DNA from: Stenotrophomonas_A sp035539015
Lineage (GTDB): Bacteria; Pseudomonadota; Gammaproteobacteria; Xanthomonadales; Xanthomonadaceae
DNA: 6,903 nt
Assembly (NCBI GenBank): GCA_035539015.1
Contig: DATLJF010000024.1
Location: 1-6,903 of the forward strand
Reading direction: 5' to 3'
Shown: piece after piece, positions 1 through 5,658 of the stretch
How positions within the stretch are numbered: the first letter of the stretch is position 1
Layout of the letters: the number at the start of each line of letters is the position of its first letter
Notes under the pieces: model-generated
The model's database searches: none
Told to the model about the DNA's origin: nothing
Seen by the model: the letters and a program-made list of their open reading frames with translations, nothing else
Position numbers and translations under genes: made by a program

Positions 1-2230
1 GCAGTACCAGTCGGGCCTGGTCACCGCCGGCGAGCGCTACAACAAGGTGGTCGACATCTGGTCGCGCACCAATGAGCGCATCGCCAAGGCGATGATGGAC
101 ACCATCGGCACCGAGAAGGTGGTCAACGCCAAGGGCGAGACCATCGACCAGAAGTCGATGAACTCGCTGTACATCATGGCCGACTCCGGTGCGCGTGGTT
201 CGCAGGCGCAGATCCGCCAGCTGGCCGGCATGCGTGGCCTGATGGCCCGCCCGGACGGCTCGATCATCGAGACGCCGATCAAGGCGAACTTCCGCGAAGG
301 CTTGAACGTGCAGGAGTACTTCAACTCCACCCACGGTGCCCGTAAGGGTCTGGCCGATACCGCGCTGAAGACCGCCAACTCCGGTTACCTGACCCGTCGC
401 CTGGTCGACGTGGCGCAGGACGTGGTCATCACCGAGGTTGATTGCGGCACGGTCGAAGGCCTGACCATGACCCCGATCGTGGAAGGCGGCGATGTGGTCG
501 AGCCGCTGAAGGATCGCGTGCTGGGTCGTGTCGTGGCCGAGGACGTGTTCCTGCCGGGCAACGACGAAGAGCCGATCGTCACCCGCAACACGCTGCTCGA
601 CGAGCAGTGGGTGGCCAAGCTGGAAGAAGCGAGCGTGCAGTCGGTGAAGGTCCGCTCGACCATCACCTGCCAGTCGCCGTTCGGCGTCTGCGCCAACTGC
701 TACGGCCGCGACCTGGCCCGTGGCCACTTGGTCAACATCGGCGAAGCGGTGGGCGTCATCGCCGCGCAGTCGATCGGTGAGCCGGGTACTCAGCTGACCA
801 TGCGTACGTTCCACATCGGTGGTGCGGCTTCGCGTGCGGCGGCGATCGACAACATCACGGTCAAGACCACCGGTTCGGTGAAGTTCACCAACCTCAAGTC
901 GGTCGAGCACGCCAATGGCAACCTGGTCGCGGTGTCGCGCTCGGGCGAAATCTCGGTGCTCGACGCCCATGGCCGCGAGCGCGAGCGCTACAAGCTCGCG
1001 TACGGCGCCAACATCTCGGTCAAGGACGGCGCCGAGGTCAAGGCTGGCCAGACCGTGGCCAACTGGGATCCGCATAACCACCCGATCGTGTCGGAAGTGG
1101 CTGGTTTCATGCGCTTTGTCGACTTCATCGACGGCATCACCGTCATCGAGAAGACCGACGAACTGACCGGCCTGGCGTCGCGCGAGATCACCGATCCGAA
1201 GCGTCGTGGCTCGCAGGGCAAGGACCTGCGTCCGCTGGTGCGCATCGTCGATGCCAAGGGCAATGACCTGTCCATCCCGGGTACCGACCTGCCGGCGCAG
1301 TACCTGCTGCCGCCGCGCTCGATCGTCAACCTGCAGGACGGCGCGCCGGTCGGCGTGGGCGACGTGGTCGCCAAGATTCCGCAGGAAGCGTCCAAGACCC
1401 GCGACATCACCGGTGGTCTGCCACGCGTGGCCGATCTGTTCGAAGCGCGCAAGCCGAAGGATCCGGCGATCCTGGCCGAGCGTTCGGGCATCATCAGCTT
1501 CGGCAAGGACACCAAGGGCAAGCAGCGCCTGATCATCAAGGACACCGATGGTTCGGAGCACGAAGAGCTGATCCCGAAGTACCGCCAGATCATCGTGTTC
1601 GAAGGCGAGCACGTGACCAAGGGCGAGACCGTGGTGGACGGCGAGCCGAGCCCGCAGGACATCCTGCGCCTGCTCGGTGTCGAGCCGCTGGCCGCCTACC
1701 TGGTGAAGGAAATCCAGGACGTGTACCGCTTGCAGGGCGTGAAGATCAACGACAAGCACATCGAGGTCATCACCCGCCAGATGCTGCGCAAGGTCGAGAT
1801 CACCGACCAGGGCAGCAGCAAGTTCCTCAACGGCGAGCAGGCCGAGCGCCAGCGCGTCATCGAGGAAAATGCCCGCCTGGCAACCCGCAACGAGCTGCCG
1901 GCGCGCTTTGATCCGGTCCTGCTGGGTATCACGAAGGCATCGCTGGCCACCGAGTCGTTCATCTCGGCGGCATCGTTCCAGGAGACCACCCGCGTCCTCA
2001 CCGAGGCGGCAGTCCGTGGCACCAGCGACAACCTGCGTGGCCTGAAGGAAAACGTGATCGTCGGCCGCCTGATCCCGGCCGGTACCGGCCTGGCGTACCA
2101 CGCGCAGCGTCGTCGCGGTGCCACTGGCCTCACCGAGTCCGAAATGGAAACCCTGTCCGGCCCTGCGCCGGTTGCCGAGGCCGCCGCTCCGGTGGTCGAG
2201 GCCGTCGAGCCGGGTTCCAGCGAGGAATAA
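1..2230 (+). CDS. rpoC: DNA-directed RNA polymerase subunit beta' (3' part)
   Basis: This is the C-terminal 742 residues of the largest RNA polymerase subunit; the reading frame is open from base 2 and the gene starts upstream of the window. Compared with E. coli beta' (1407 aa) it begins near residue 667, so the catalytic Mg-binding NADFDGD motif lies outside. Visible in order: the F-loop region (GARGSQAQIRQLAG), the bridge helix (about fragment residues 103-142, STHGARKGLADTALKTANSG), the four cysteines of the second zinc site (codons at 443, 668, 689 and 698, spaced as in E. coli C814/C888/C895/C898), and the trigger loop (LTMRTFHIGG, Met at 800, His at 812). The long insertion typical of gammaproteobacteria (SI3) follows, then DITGGLPRVADLFEARKPK and the conserved C-terminal LRGLKENVIVGRLIPAGTG. 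An Ala/Pro/Glu-rich acidic tail ends at TAA 2228-2230. No frameshift or missing key residue is seen. Identity is essentially certain. Confidence 0.99.
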   Translation, partial: QYQSGLVTAGERYNKVVDIWSRTNERIAKAMMDTIGTEKVVNAKGETIDQKSMNSLYIMADSGARGSQAQIRQLAGMRGLMARPDGSIIETPIKANFREGLNVQEYFNSTHGARKGLADTALKTANSGYLTRRLVDVAQDVVITEVDCGTVEGLTMTPIVEGGDVVEPLKDRVLGRVVAEDVFLPGNDEEPIVTRNTLLDEQWVAKLEEASVQSVKVRSTITCQSPFGVCANCYGRDLARGHLVNIGEAVGVIAAQSIGEPGTQLTMRTFHIGGAASRAAAIDNITVKTTGSVKFTNLKSVEHANGNLVAVSRSGEISVLDAHGRERERYKLAYGANISVKDGAEVKAGQTVANWDPHNHPIVSEVAGFMRFVDFIDGITVIEKTDELTGLASREITDPKRRGSQGKDLRPLVRIVDAKGNDLSIPGTDLPAQYLLPPRSIVNLQDGAPVGVGDVVAKIPQEASKTRDITGGLPRVADLFEARKPKDPAILAERSGIISFGKDTKGKQRLIIKDTDGSEHEELIPKYRQIIVFEGEHVTKGETVVDGEPSPQDILRLLGVEPLAAYLVKEIQDVYRLQGVKINDKHIEVITRQMLRKVEITDQGSSKFLNGEQAERQRVIEENARLATRNELPARFDPVLLGITKASLATESFISAASFQETTRVLTEAAVRGTSDNLRGLKENVIVGRLIPAGTGLAYHAQRRRGATGLTESEMETLSGPAPVAEAAAPVVEAVEPGSSEE

Positions 2231-2275
2231 GCCGGCACCGGCGGACCTGAACAGGGTTCGCCGGGCGTCGCGAAG

Positions 2276-2300
2276 AGAGGGCAGGGACGCCCTCTGTTGT
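2276..2300 (+). terminator. Weak terminator-like hairpin after rpoC
   Basis: AGAGGGC (2276-2282) pairs perfectly with GCCCTCT (2289-2295) around a 6-nt loop and is followed by GTTGT, a poor U-tract. It lies 45 nt after the rpoC stop. It could be a weak intrinsic terminator, an RNA-processing site or a 3'-end stabiliser of rpoBC mRNA. The pairing is seen; the function is inferred, and the weak U-tract argues against efficient termination. Confidence 0.3.
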
Positions 2301-2318
2301 CTGGTCCCGGAGGGGCCA

Positions 2319-2401
2319 GCAGGCCTTGACACCGCGCGGTTGCGGCATATTGGCCTGCCAGCTATACTCTCCTGTCTCGGCAGGCCGTCCTTTCGGCCTG
2401 C
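2319..2401 (+). repeat. Four alternating complementary 7-nt arms upstream of rpsL
   Basis: The 7-mer GCAGGCC or its complement GGCCTGC occurs four times in alternating orientation: GCAGGCC at 2319-2325, GGCCTGC at 2352-2358, GCAGGCC at 2380-2386 and GGCCTGC at 2395-2401. Arms 1:2, 2:3 (extended to 8 bp, 2352-2359 with 2379-2386), 3:4 and 1:4 can therefore pair, giving mutually exclusive folds like those of attenuators. Arms 1 and 2 flank a TTGACA (2326-2331); arms 2 and 3 flank the TATACT of the candidate promoter. The repeats are directly visible; a regulatory role is inferred. Confidence 0.6.
2340..2368 (+). promoter_or_regulatory. Candidate sigma-70 promoter for the str operon
   Basis: TATACT at 2363-2368 matches the -10 consensus at 5 of 6 positions. 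The best-spaced -35 is TTGCGG at 2340-2345, 17 nt away but matching only 3 of 6. A perfect TTGACA lies at 2326-2331, but it is 31 nt from TATACT, too far to be its partner, and has only poor -10 matches at its own correct spacing. The expected transcription start is near 2375, giving an rpsL leader of about 77 nt. The weak -35 means this remains a candidate; rpsL may also be reached by read-through from rpoBC. Confidence 0.45.
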
Positions 2402-2411
2402 TGTCGTTTTT
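2378..2411 (+). terminator. Intrinsic terminator or attenuator hairpin before rpsL
   Basis: Bases 2378-2387 pair with 2394-2403 in a 10-bp GC-rich stem with one G-U pair and a TCCTTT loop; T5 (2407-2411) follows after three bases. This is the best intrinsic-terminator shape in the window. It sits downstream of the candidate -10 (2363-2368) and 41 nt before the rpsL start, so RNA started at the candidate promoter would meet it almost at once. It may end rpoBC transcripts, attenuate str-operon transcripts, or serve as a stable 5' hairpin. The 3-nt gap and short T-tract suggest incomplete termination. Confidence 0.5.
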
Positions 2412-2414
2412 CAT

Positions 2415-2432
2415 GAAGGTCCGACGACCTTC
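2415..2432 (+). promoter_or_regulatory. Leader hairpin next to the rpsL translation start region
   Basis: GAAGGTC (2415-2421) pairs perfectly with GACCTTC (2426-2432) around a CGAC loop. It lies 19 nt before the rpsL ATG and contains the only AAGG-like sequence of the leader. The rpsL start itself has only a purine-rich AGAAGAA (2439-2445) and no good Shine-Dalgarno sequence. The hairpin could influence ribosome loading or bind a regulatory protein; that is inference from position. Confidence 0.4.
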
Positions 2433-2451
2433 CAATCAGAAGAATCCACTG

Positions 2452-2826
2452 ATGGCGACTATCAATCAGCTGGTCCGCAAGCCTCGGCAGGCGACCACCT
2501 ATAAGAGTGCCTCCCCGGCGCTGGACAAGTGTCCGCAGCGTCGTGGCGTGTGCACCCGTGTATACACCACCACCCCGAAGAAGCCGAACTCTGCCCTGCG
2601 TAAAGTTGCGAAGGTTCGCCTGACCAACCAGGAAGAGGTCATCAGCTACATCGGCGGCGAAGGCCACAACCTTCAGGAGCACTCCGTGGTCCTGATCCGT
2701 GGCGGCCGCGTCAAGGATCTCCCGGGTGTCCGCTACCACACCGTTCGTGGTTCGCTCGACGCCGCTGGCGTTGCAAAGCGTCGCCAGGGCCGTTCCAAGT
2801 ACGGCGCCAAGCGCCCGAAGAGCTAA
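2452..2826 (+). CDS. rpsL: 30S ribosomal protein S12
   Basis: S12 lies at the decoding centre of the 30S subunit, where it contacts 16S rRNA and helps monitor codon-anticodon pairing. The 124-residue product equals the E. coli length and starts with the near-universal MATINQLVRKPR, which fixes ATG 2452 as the start. An in-frame ATG at 2413 would add 13 residues not found in the family. Conserved loops are visible at TTTPKKPNSALRK (residues 39-51) and GGRVKDLPGVRYH (84-96). Lys43 and Lys88, where substitutions commonly give streptomycin resistance, are both wild type, and Asp89, the target of RimO methylthiolation in E. coli, is present. It is the first gene of the str operon, 15 nt before rpsG. 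Its Shine-Dalgarno sequence is weak, and a structured leader precedes it. Confidence 0.99.
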   Translation: MATINQLVRKPRQATTYKSASPALDKCPQRRGVCTRVYTTTPKKPNSALRKVAKVRLTNQEEVISYIGGEGHNLQEHSVVLIRGGRVKDLPGVRYHTVRGSLDAAGVAKRRQGRSKYGAKRPKS

Positions 2827-2828
2827 CT

Positions 2829-2834
2829 AGGAAG
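2829..2834 (+). promoter_or_regulatory. Ribosome binding site of rpsG
   Basis: AGGAAG ends 7 nt before ATG 2842 and lies wholly within the 15-nt rpsL-rpsG gap. It is a clear Shine-Dalgarno match, stronger than anything before rpsL. Confidence 0.75.
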
Positions 2835-2841
2835 CTATCCA

Positions 2842-3309
2842 ATGTCTCGTAAAGGTTCTACTCCGCAGCGCACCGTCCTGCCAGACCCCAAGCATGGCAG
2901 CGAAACCATTGCCCGCTTCATCAATATGGTGATGCAGAGTGGCAAGAAGTCGGTTGCTGAGAAAATTGTCTATGGCGCAATGGACGTCATTGGCGAAAAG
3001 AATCCGAACGCCGTTGATCTCGTGCAGAAGGCACTGGACAACGTGGCCCCGACCGTTGAGGTCAAGTCGCGTCGCGTCGGCGGTGCTACTTACCAGGTTC
3101 CGGTCGAAGTTCGCTCCTCTCGTCGTGTGGCCCTGGCCATGCGTTGGCTGATCGATTCCGCCCGCAAGCGCGGCGAGAACACGATGCCGCGCAAGTTGGC
3201 TGCCGAACTGCTGGACGCCTCGGAAAATCGTGGCGGCGCCATCAAGAAGCGTGAAGAAACCCACCGTATGGCGGAAGCGAACAAGGCCTTCGCTCACTAC
3301 CGCTGGTGA
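2842..3309 (+). CDS. rpsG: 30S ribosomal protein S7
   Basis: S7 is a primary 16S rRNA-binding protein that nucleates assembly of the 30S head and touches the E-site tRNA and the mRNA exit path. The product has 155 residues, the usual bacterial size. It begins MSRKG, continues with TVLPDPKHGSETIARFIN, the hallmark VEVKSRRVGGATYQVPVEV (residues about 73-91) and ALAMRWLIDSARKRG, and ends KKREETHRMAEANKAFAHYRW without a longer C-terminal tail. The ATG at 2842 has a good Shine-Dalgarno sequence. The gene follows rpsL after 15 nt, so the two are surely co-transcribed. In E. coli, S7 represses the str operon by binding the much longer rpsL-rpsG spacer; no such space exists here, so any autoregulation must use another site. 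Confidence 0.99.
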   Translation: MSRKGSTPQRTVLPDPKHGSETIARFINMVMQSGKKSVAEKIVYGAMDVIGEKNPNAVDLVQKALDNVAPTVEVKSRRVGGATYQVPVEVRSSRRVALAMRWLIDSARKRGENTMPRKLAAELLDASENRGGAIKKREETHRMAEANKAFAHYRW

Positions 3310-3314
3310 GGTTC

Positions 3315-3358
3315 GGGGCCTTGGTAACGGGGCCCTGCAGCACCATATAACGGTGCTG
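3315..3358 (+). promoter_or_regulatory. Two hairpins at the start of the rpsG-fusA spacer
   Basis: The first, weak hairpin pairs GGGCC (3316-3320) with GGCCC (3331-3335), plus an outer G-U, around a 10-nt loop. The second pairs CAGCACC (3338-3344) with GGTGCTG (3352-3358) perfectly around the AT-rich loop ATATAAC. Neither is followed by a T-tract, so they are not intrinsic terminators. They are probably mRNA structures between rpsG and fusA, perhaps stabilising or processing sites. The pairing is visible; the role is unknown. Confidence 0.4.
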
Positions 3359-3362
3359 ACGC

Positions 3363-3381
3363 GTGGCGCGCAGCGCGCCAC
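3363..3381 (+). promoter_or_regulatory. GC-rich hairpin in the rpsG-fusA spacer
   Basis: GTGGCGCG (3363-3370) and CGCGCCAC (3374-3381) form a perfect 8-bp stem closed by a CAG triloop. No T-tract follows. The GTG at 3363 is in frame with fusA and could be mistaken for its start, but it lies inside this stem and encodes no family sequence. Confidence 0.45.
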
Positions 3382-3388
3382 ACCAAAT

Positions 3389-3425
3389 CCGAAGGCCGCC
3401 GAAAGGCGGCGTTCGGCCATCCGAA
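3389..3425 (+). promoter_or_regulatory. GAAA-capped hairpin with an alternative pairing arm
   Basis: CCGAA-G-GCCGCC (3389-3400), a GAAA tetraloop (3401-3404) and GGCGGC-G-TTCGG (3405-3416) form a 6-bp plus 5-bp stem interrupted by one G-G mismatch. The GNRA loop and GC-rich stem should be very stable in RNA. A second CCGAA at 3421-3425 can pair with the same TTCGG (3412-3416) around a CCAT loop, so the lower stem has two competing partners. No T-tract follows. The structure ends 13 nt before the fusA Shine-Dalgarno sequence, so it could affect fusA translation or mRNA processing (inferred). Confidence 0.5.
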
Positions 3426-3437
3426 ATCCAAGAAATT

Positions 3438-3443
3438 GAGAGG
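3438..3443 (+). promoter_or_regulatory. Ribosome binding site of fusA
   Basis: GAGAGG ends 6 nt before GTG 3450. This well-spaced Shine-Dalgarno sequence decides the non-ATG start of fusA over the in-frame GTG at 3363. Confidence 0.75.
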
Positions 3444-3449
3444 CTCCCC

Positions 3450-5573
3450 GTGGCCCGTACCACTCCCATCGAGCGTTACCGCAACTTCGGCATCATGGCC
3501 CACATCGATGCCGGCAAGACCACCACGTCCGAGCGCATCCTGTTCTACACCGGTGTCAGTCACAAGATCGGCGAAGTCCATGACGGCGCCGCGGTGATGG
3601 ACTGGATGGAGCAGGAACAGGAACGTGGCATCACGATCCAGTCCGCCGCTACCACTGCCTTCTGGAAGGGCATGGACAAGTCGATGGAGGAGCATCGCTT
3701 CAACATCATCGACACTCCCGGGCACGTCGACTTCACCATCGAAGTCGAGCGTTCGCTGCGCGTGCTTGACGGCGCGGTGTTCGTGCTGTGCGCCGTCGGT
3801 GGCGTGCAGCCGCAGTCCGAGACCGTGTGGCGCCAGGCCAATCGTTACCACGTGCCGCGCATCGCGTTCGTCAACAAGATGGACCGCACCGGTGCCAACT
3901 TCGACAAGGTTCGCGACCAGCTGAAGGCGCGCCTGGGCGCAGTTGCCGTGCCGATGCAGGTGCCGATCGGTGCCGAAGACGGCTTCGAGGGCGTGGTCGA
4001 TCTGCTGAAGATGAAGGCTATCCACTGGGATAGCGCGACCCAGGGTACGACGTTCGAATATCGCGACATCCCGGCCGACTTACTCGACAAGGCGACCGAA
4101 GCGCGCGCGTTCATGGTCGAAACCGCGGCCGAAGCCAGCGAAGAGCTGATGGACAAGTACCTGGGCGGCGAAGAGCTGACCGAGGCCGAAATCGTCGAAG
4201 CGCTGCGCGTGCGCACGCTGGCGGTCGAGATCGTGCCGATGTTCTGTGGCTCGGCGTTCAAGAACAAGGGCGTGCAAGCCATGCTCGACGGCGTCGTGCG
4301 CCTGCTGCCGTCGCCGGTCGACGTGCCGGCGGTTACCGGCACCGACGTGGACGATGAATCCAAGCAGCTGACGCGTGCTTCGGACGACAAGGCGCCGTTC
4401 TCGTCGCTGGCGTTCAAGATCATCACCGACCCGTTCGTGGGTGCGTTGACGTTCTTCCGTGTCTATTCGGGCGTGCTCAATGCGGGCGACCAGGTGCTCA
4501 ACTCGGTCAAGGGCAAGAAGGAGCGCATCGGCCGTCTGTTGCAGATGCACTCCAATGATCGTACCGAGATCAAGGAAGTTCGCGCGGGCGACATCGCTGC
4601 GGCCGTTGGCCTGAAGGACGTCACCACCGGCGACACCATGTGTTCGCTGGATCACCCGATCATCCTGGAGCGCATGGTGTTCCCGGAGCCGGTGATCTCG
4701 ATGGCGGTCGAGCCGAAGACCAAGTCGGACCAGGAAAAGATGGGTATGGCACTGGGCCGTCTGGCTCAGGAAGACCCGTCGTTCCGCGTCAAGACCGACG
4801 AGGAATCCGGCCAGACGATCATCTCCGGCATGGGCGAGTTGCACCTGGACATCATCGTCGACCGCATGCGTCGCGAGTTCAATGTCGAGGCCAACGTCGG
4901 CAAGCCGCAGGTCGCCTATCGCGAAACCATCCAGGCGTCGGACGTCAAGTCGGACTACAAGCACGCCAAGCAGTCCGGTGGTAAGGGCCAGTACGGCCAC
5001 GTCGTGATCGAACTGTCGCCGGCCACGGAAGAGGACCGCGCGAACAAGGATTACAAGGACGACTTCCTGTTCGTCAACGACATCACCGGTGGCGTGATCC
5101 CGAAGGAATTCATCCCTTCGATCGAAAAGGGTCTGCGCGAAACGATCACCAGCGGCCCGCTGGCCGGCTTCCCGGTCGTGGGCGTCAAGGTCAAGCTGGT
5201 GTTCGGCTCGTACCACGACGTCGACTCCTCGGAAATGGCGTTCAAGCTGGCCGCCTCGATGGCGTTCAAGCAGGGCTTCGTGAAGGCCAAGCCGGTGCTG
5301 CTCGAGCCGATCATGAAGGTCGAGATCGTGACGCCCGAGGATTATCTCGGTGACGTCATGGGCGACGTCAGCCGTCGTCGCGGCGTGCTGCAGGGTTCGG
5401 ACGAAACCCCGTCGGGCAAGATCATCAACGCGATGATCCCGCTGGGTGAAATGTTCGGCTACGCCACGTCGCTGCGTTCGCAGACCCAGGGTCGCGCAAC
5501 GTTCACGATGGAGTTCGATCACTACGAGCCGGCACCGAGCAACATCGCCGACGCGGTCACCAAGAAGTCGTGA
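3450..5573 (+). CDS. fusA: Elongation factor G (EF-G)
   Basis: EF-G is the cytoplasmic translocation GTPase; it moves tRNAs and mRNA through the ribosome after peptide bond formation and, with the recycling factor, splits post-termination ribosomes. The product has 707 residues (E. coli 704). The GTG at 3450 is the start because translation there reads (M)ARTTPIERYRNFGI, the family N-terminus, after a good Shine-Dalgarno sequence. GTP-binding motifs are complete: AHIDAGKT (residues 17-24), RGITI (59-63), DTPGH (88-92, His92 being the catalytic-type histidine) and NKMD (142-145). Domains II-V follow, with FRVYSG in II, GMGELHLDIIVDRM in III, HAKQSGGKGQYGHV in IV and SYHDVDSSEMAFKLAAS leading on towards V. 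The domain IV stretch after GHVVI (about residues 521-542) is roughly five residues longer than in E. coli and charged. It ends at TGA 5571-5573, whose bases belong to a tandem heptamer. Confidence 0.99.
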   Translation: MARTTPIERYRNFGIMAHIDAGKTTTSERILFYTGVSHKIGEVHDGAAVMDWMEQEQERGITIQSAATTAFWKGMDKSMEEHRFNIIDTPGHVDFTIEVERSLRVLDGAVFVLCAVGGVQPQSETVWRQANRYHVPRIAFVNKMDRTGANFDKVRDQLKARLGAVAVPMQVPIGAEDGFEGVVDLLKMKAIHWDSATQGTTFEYRDIPADLLDKATEARAFMVETAAEASEELMDKYLGGEELTEAEIVEALRVRTLAVEIVPMFCGSAFKNKGVQAMLDGVVRLLPSPVDVPAVTGTDVDDESKQLTRASDDKAPFSSLAFKIITDPFVGALTFFRVYSGVLNAGDQVLNSVKGKKERIGRLLQMHSNDRTEIKEVRAGDIAAAVGLKDVTTGDTMCSLDHPIILERMVFPEPVISMAVEPKTKSDQEKMGMALGRLAQEDPSFRVKTDEESGQTIISGMGELHLDIIVDRMRREFNVEANVGKPQVAYRETIQASDVKSDYKHAKQSGGKGQYGHVVIELSPATEEDRANKDYKDDFLFVNDITGGVIPKEFIPSIEKGLRETITSGPLAGFPVVGVKVKLVFGSYHDVDSSEMAFKLAASMAFKQGFVKAKPVLLEPIMKVEIVTPEDYLGDVMGDVSRRRGVLQGSDETPSGKIINAMIPLGEMFGYATSLRSQTQGRATFTMEFDHYEPAPSNIADAVTKKS

Positions 5574-5582
5574 TTCGTGATT
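5569..5582 (+). repeat. Tandem heptamer spanning the fusA stop codon
   Basis: CGTGATT occurs twice head to tail, at 5569-5575 and 5576-5582, and the next bases CG keep the pattern going. The first copy contains the fusA stop codon TGA. Each copy can pair with CGAATCACG at 5644-5652, so the duplication offers two registers for the long-range stem before tuf. Replication slippage is a likely origin (inference). Confidence 0.6.
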
Positions 5583-5655
5583 CGGGGCCCGCGTTCGCAA
5601 GAGCGCGGGTCCCGGGTTGCCTGGGTCACACCAACACTAATTCCGAATCACGAAT
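5573..5655 (+). repeat. 13-bp perfect inverted repeat framing the fusA-tuf spacer
   Basis: Bases 5573-5585 are the exact reverse complement of 5643-5655 (core TTCGTGATTCGG and CCGAATCACGAA). The left arm starts at the last base of the fusA stop codon and the right arm ends 3 nt before the AAGAGGT that contains the tuf Shine-Dalgarno sequence. It encloses the stable hairpin at 5583-5614, sharing three bases with it. In RNA this would be a long-range stem closing almost the whole spacer beside the tuf start; in DNA it could be a protein-binding dyad. Confidence 0.65.
5583..5614 (+). promoter_or_regulatory. 14-bp GCAA-capped hairpin between fusA and tuf
   Basis: Bases 5583-5596 pair with 5601-5614 in a continuous 14-bp stem that includes two G-U pairs, closed by the GNRA tetraloop GCAA (5597-5600). 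It is the most stable-looking structure in the window. No T-tract follows, so it is unlikely to be an intrinsic terminator. Plausible roles are protecting fusA mRNA from 3' exonucleases, marking a processing point that uncouples tuf from fusA expression, or attenuation. The structure is seen; the roles are inferred. Confidence 0.6.
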
Positions 5656-5658
5656 ATA

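Noticed and set aside
442..780. Plus-strand overlapping open frames inside rpoC, rpsG and fusA
   Set aside because: These Arg/Ala/Ser-rich translations are out-of-frame products of GC-rich codon bias, without start signals or family resemblance.
2413..2451. In-frame ATG 13 codons upstream of rpsL
   Set aside because: S12 almost universally starts MATINQ; the ATG at 2413 overlaps the T-tract and a leader hairpin and has no ribosome binding site.
2578..2718. Possible streptomycin-resistance substitutions in S12
   Set aside because: Lys43 and Lys88 and their neighbours are wild type, so the sequence gives no sign of resistance.
3363..3449. Upstream in-frame GTG giving EF-G a 29-residue N-terminal extension
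   Set aside because: The extension matches nothing in the family, its start lies in a GC hairpin, and GTG 3450 has a good ribosome binding site directly before the conserved ARTTPIERYRN.
4080..5600. Long minus-strand open frame (506 codons) opposite fusA, and a 329-codon one opposite tuf (5648-6637)
   Set aside because: Their sequences are rich in Arg, His, Leu and Asp, as expected from the antisense of highly biased GC-rich genes. They have no recognisable domain and lie wholly opposite unmistakable genes.
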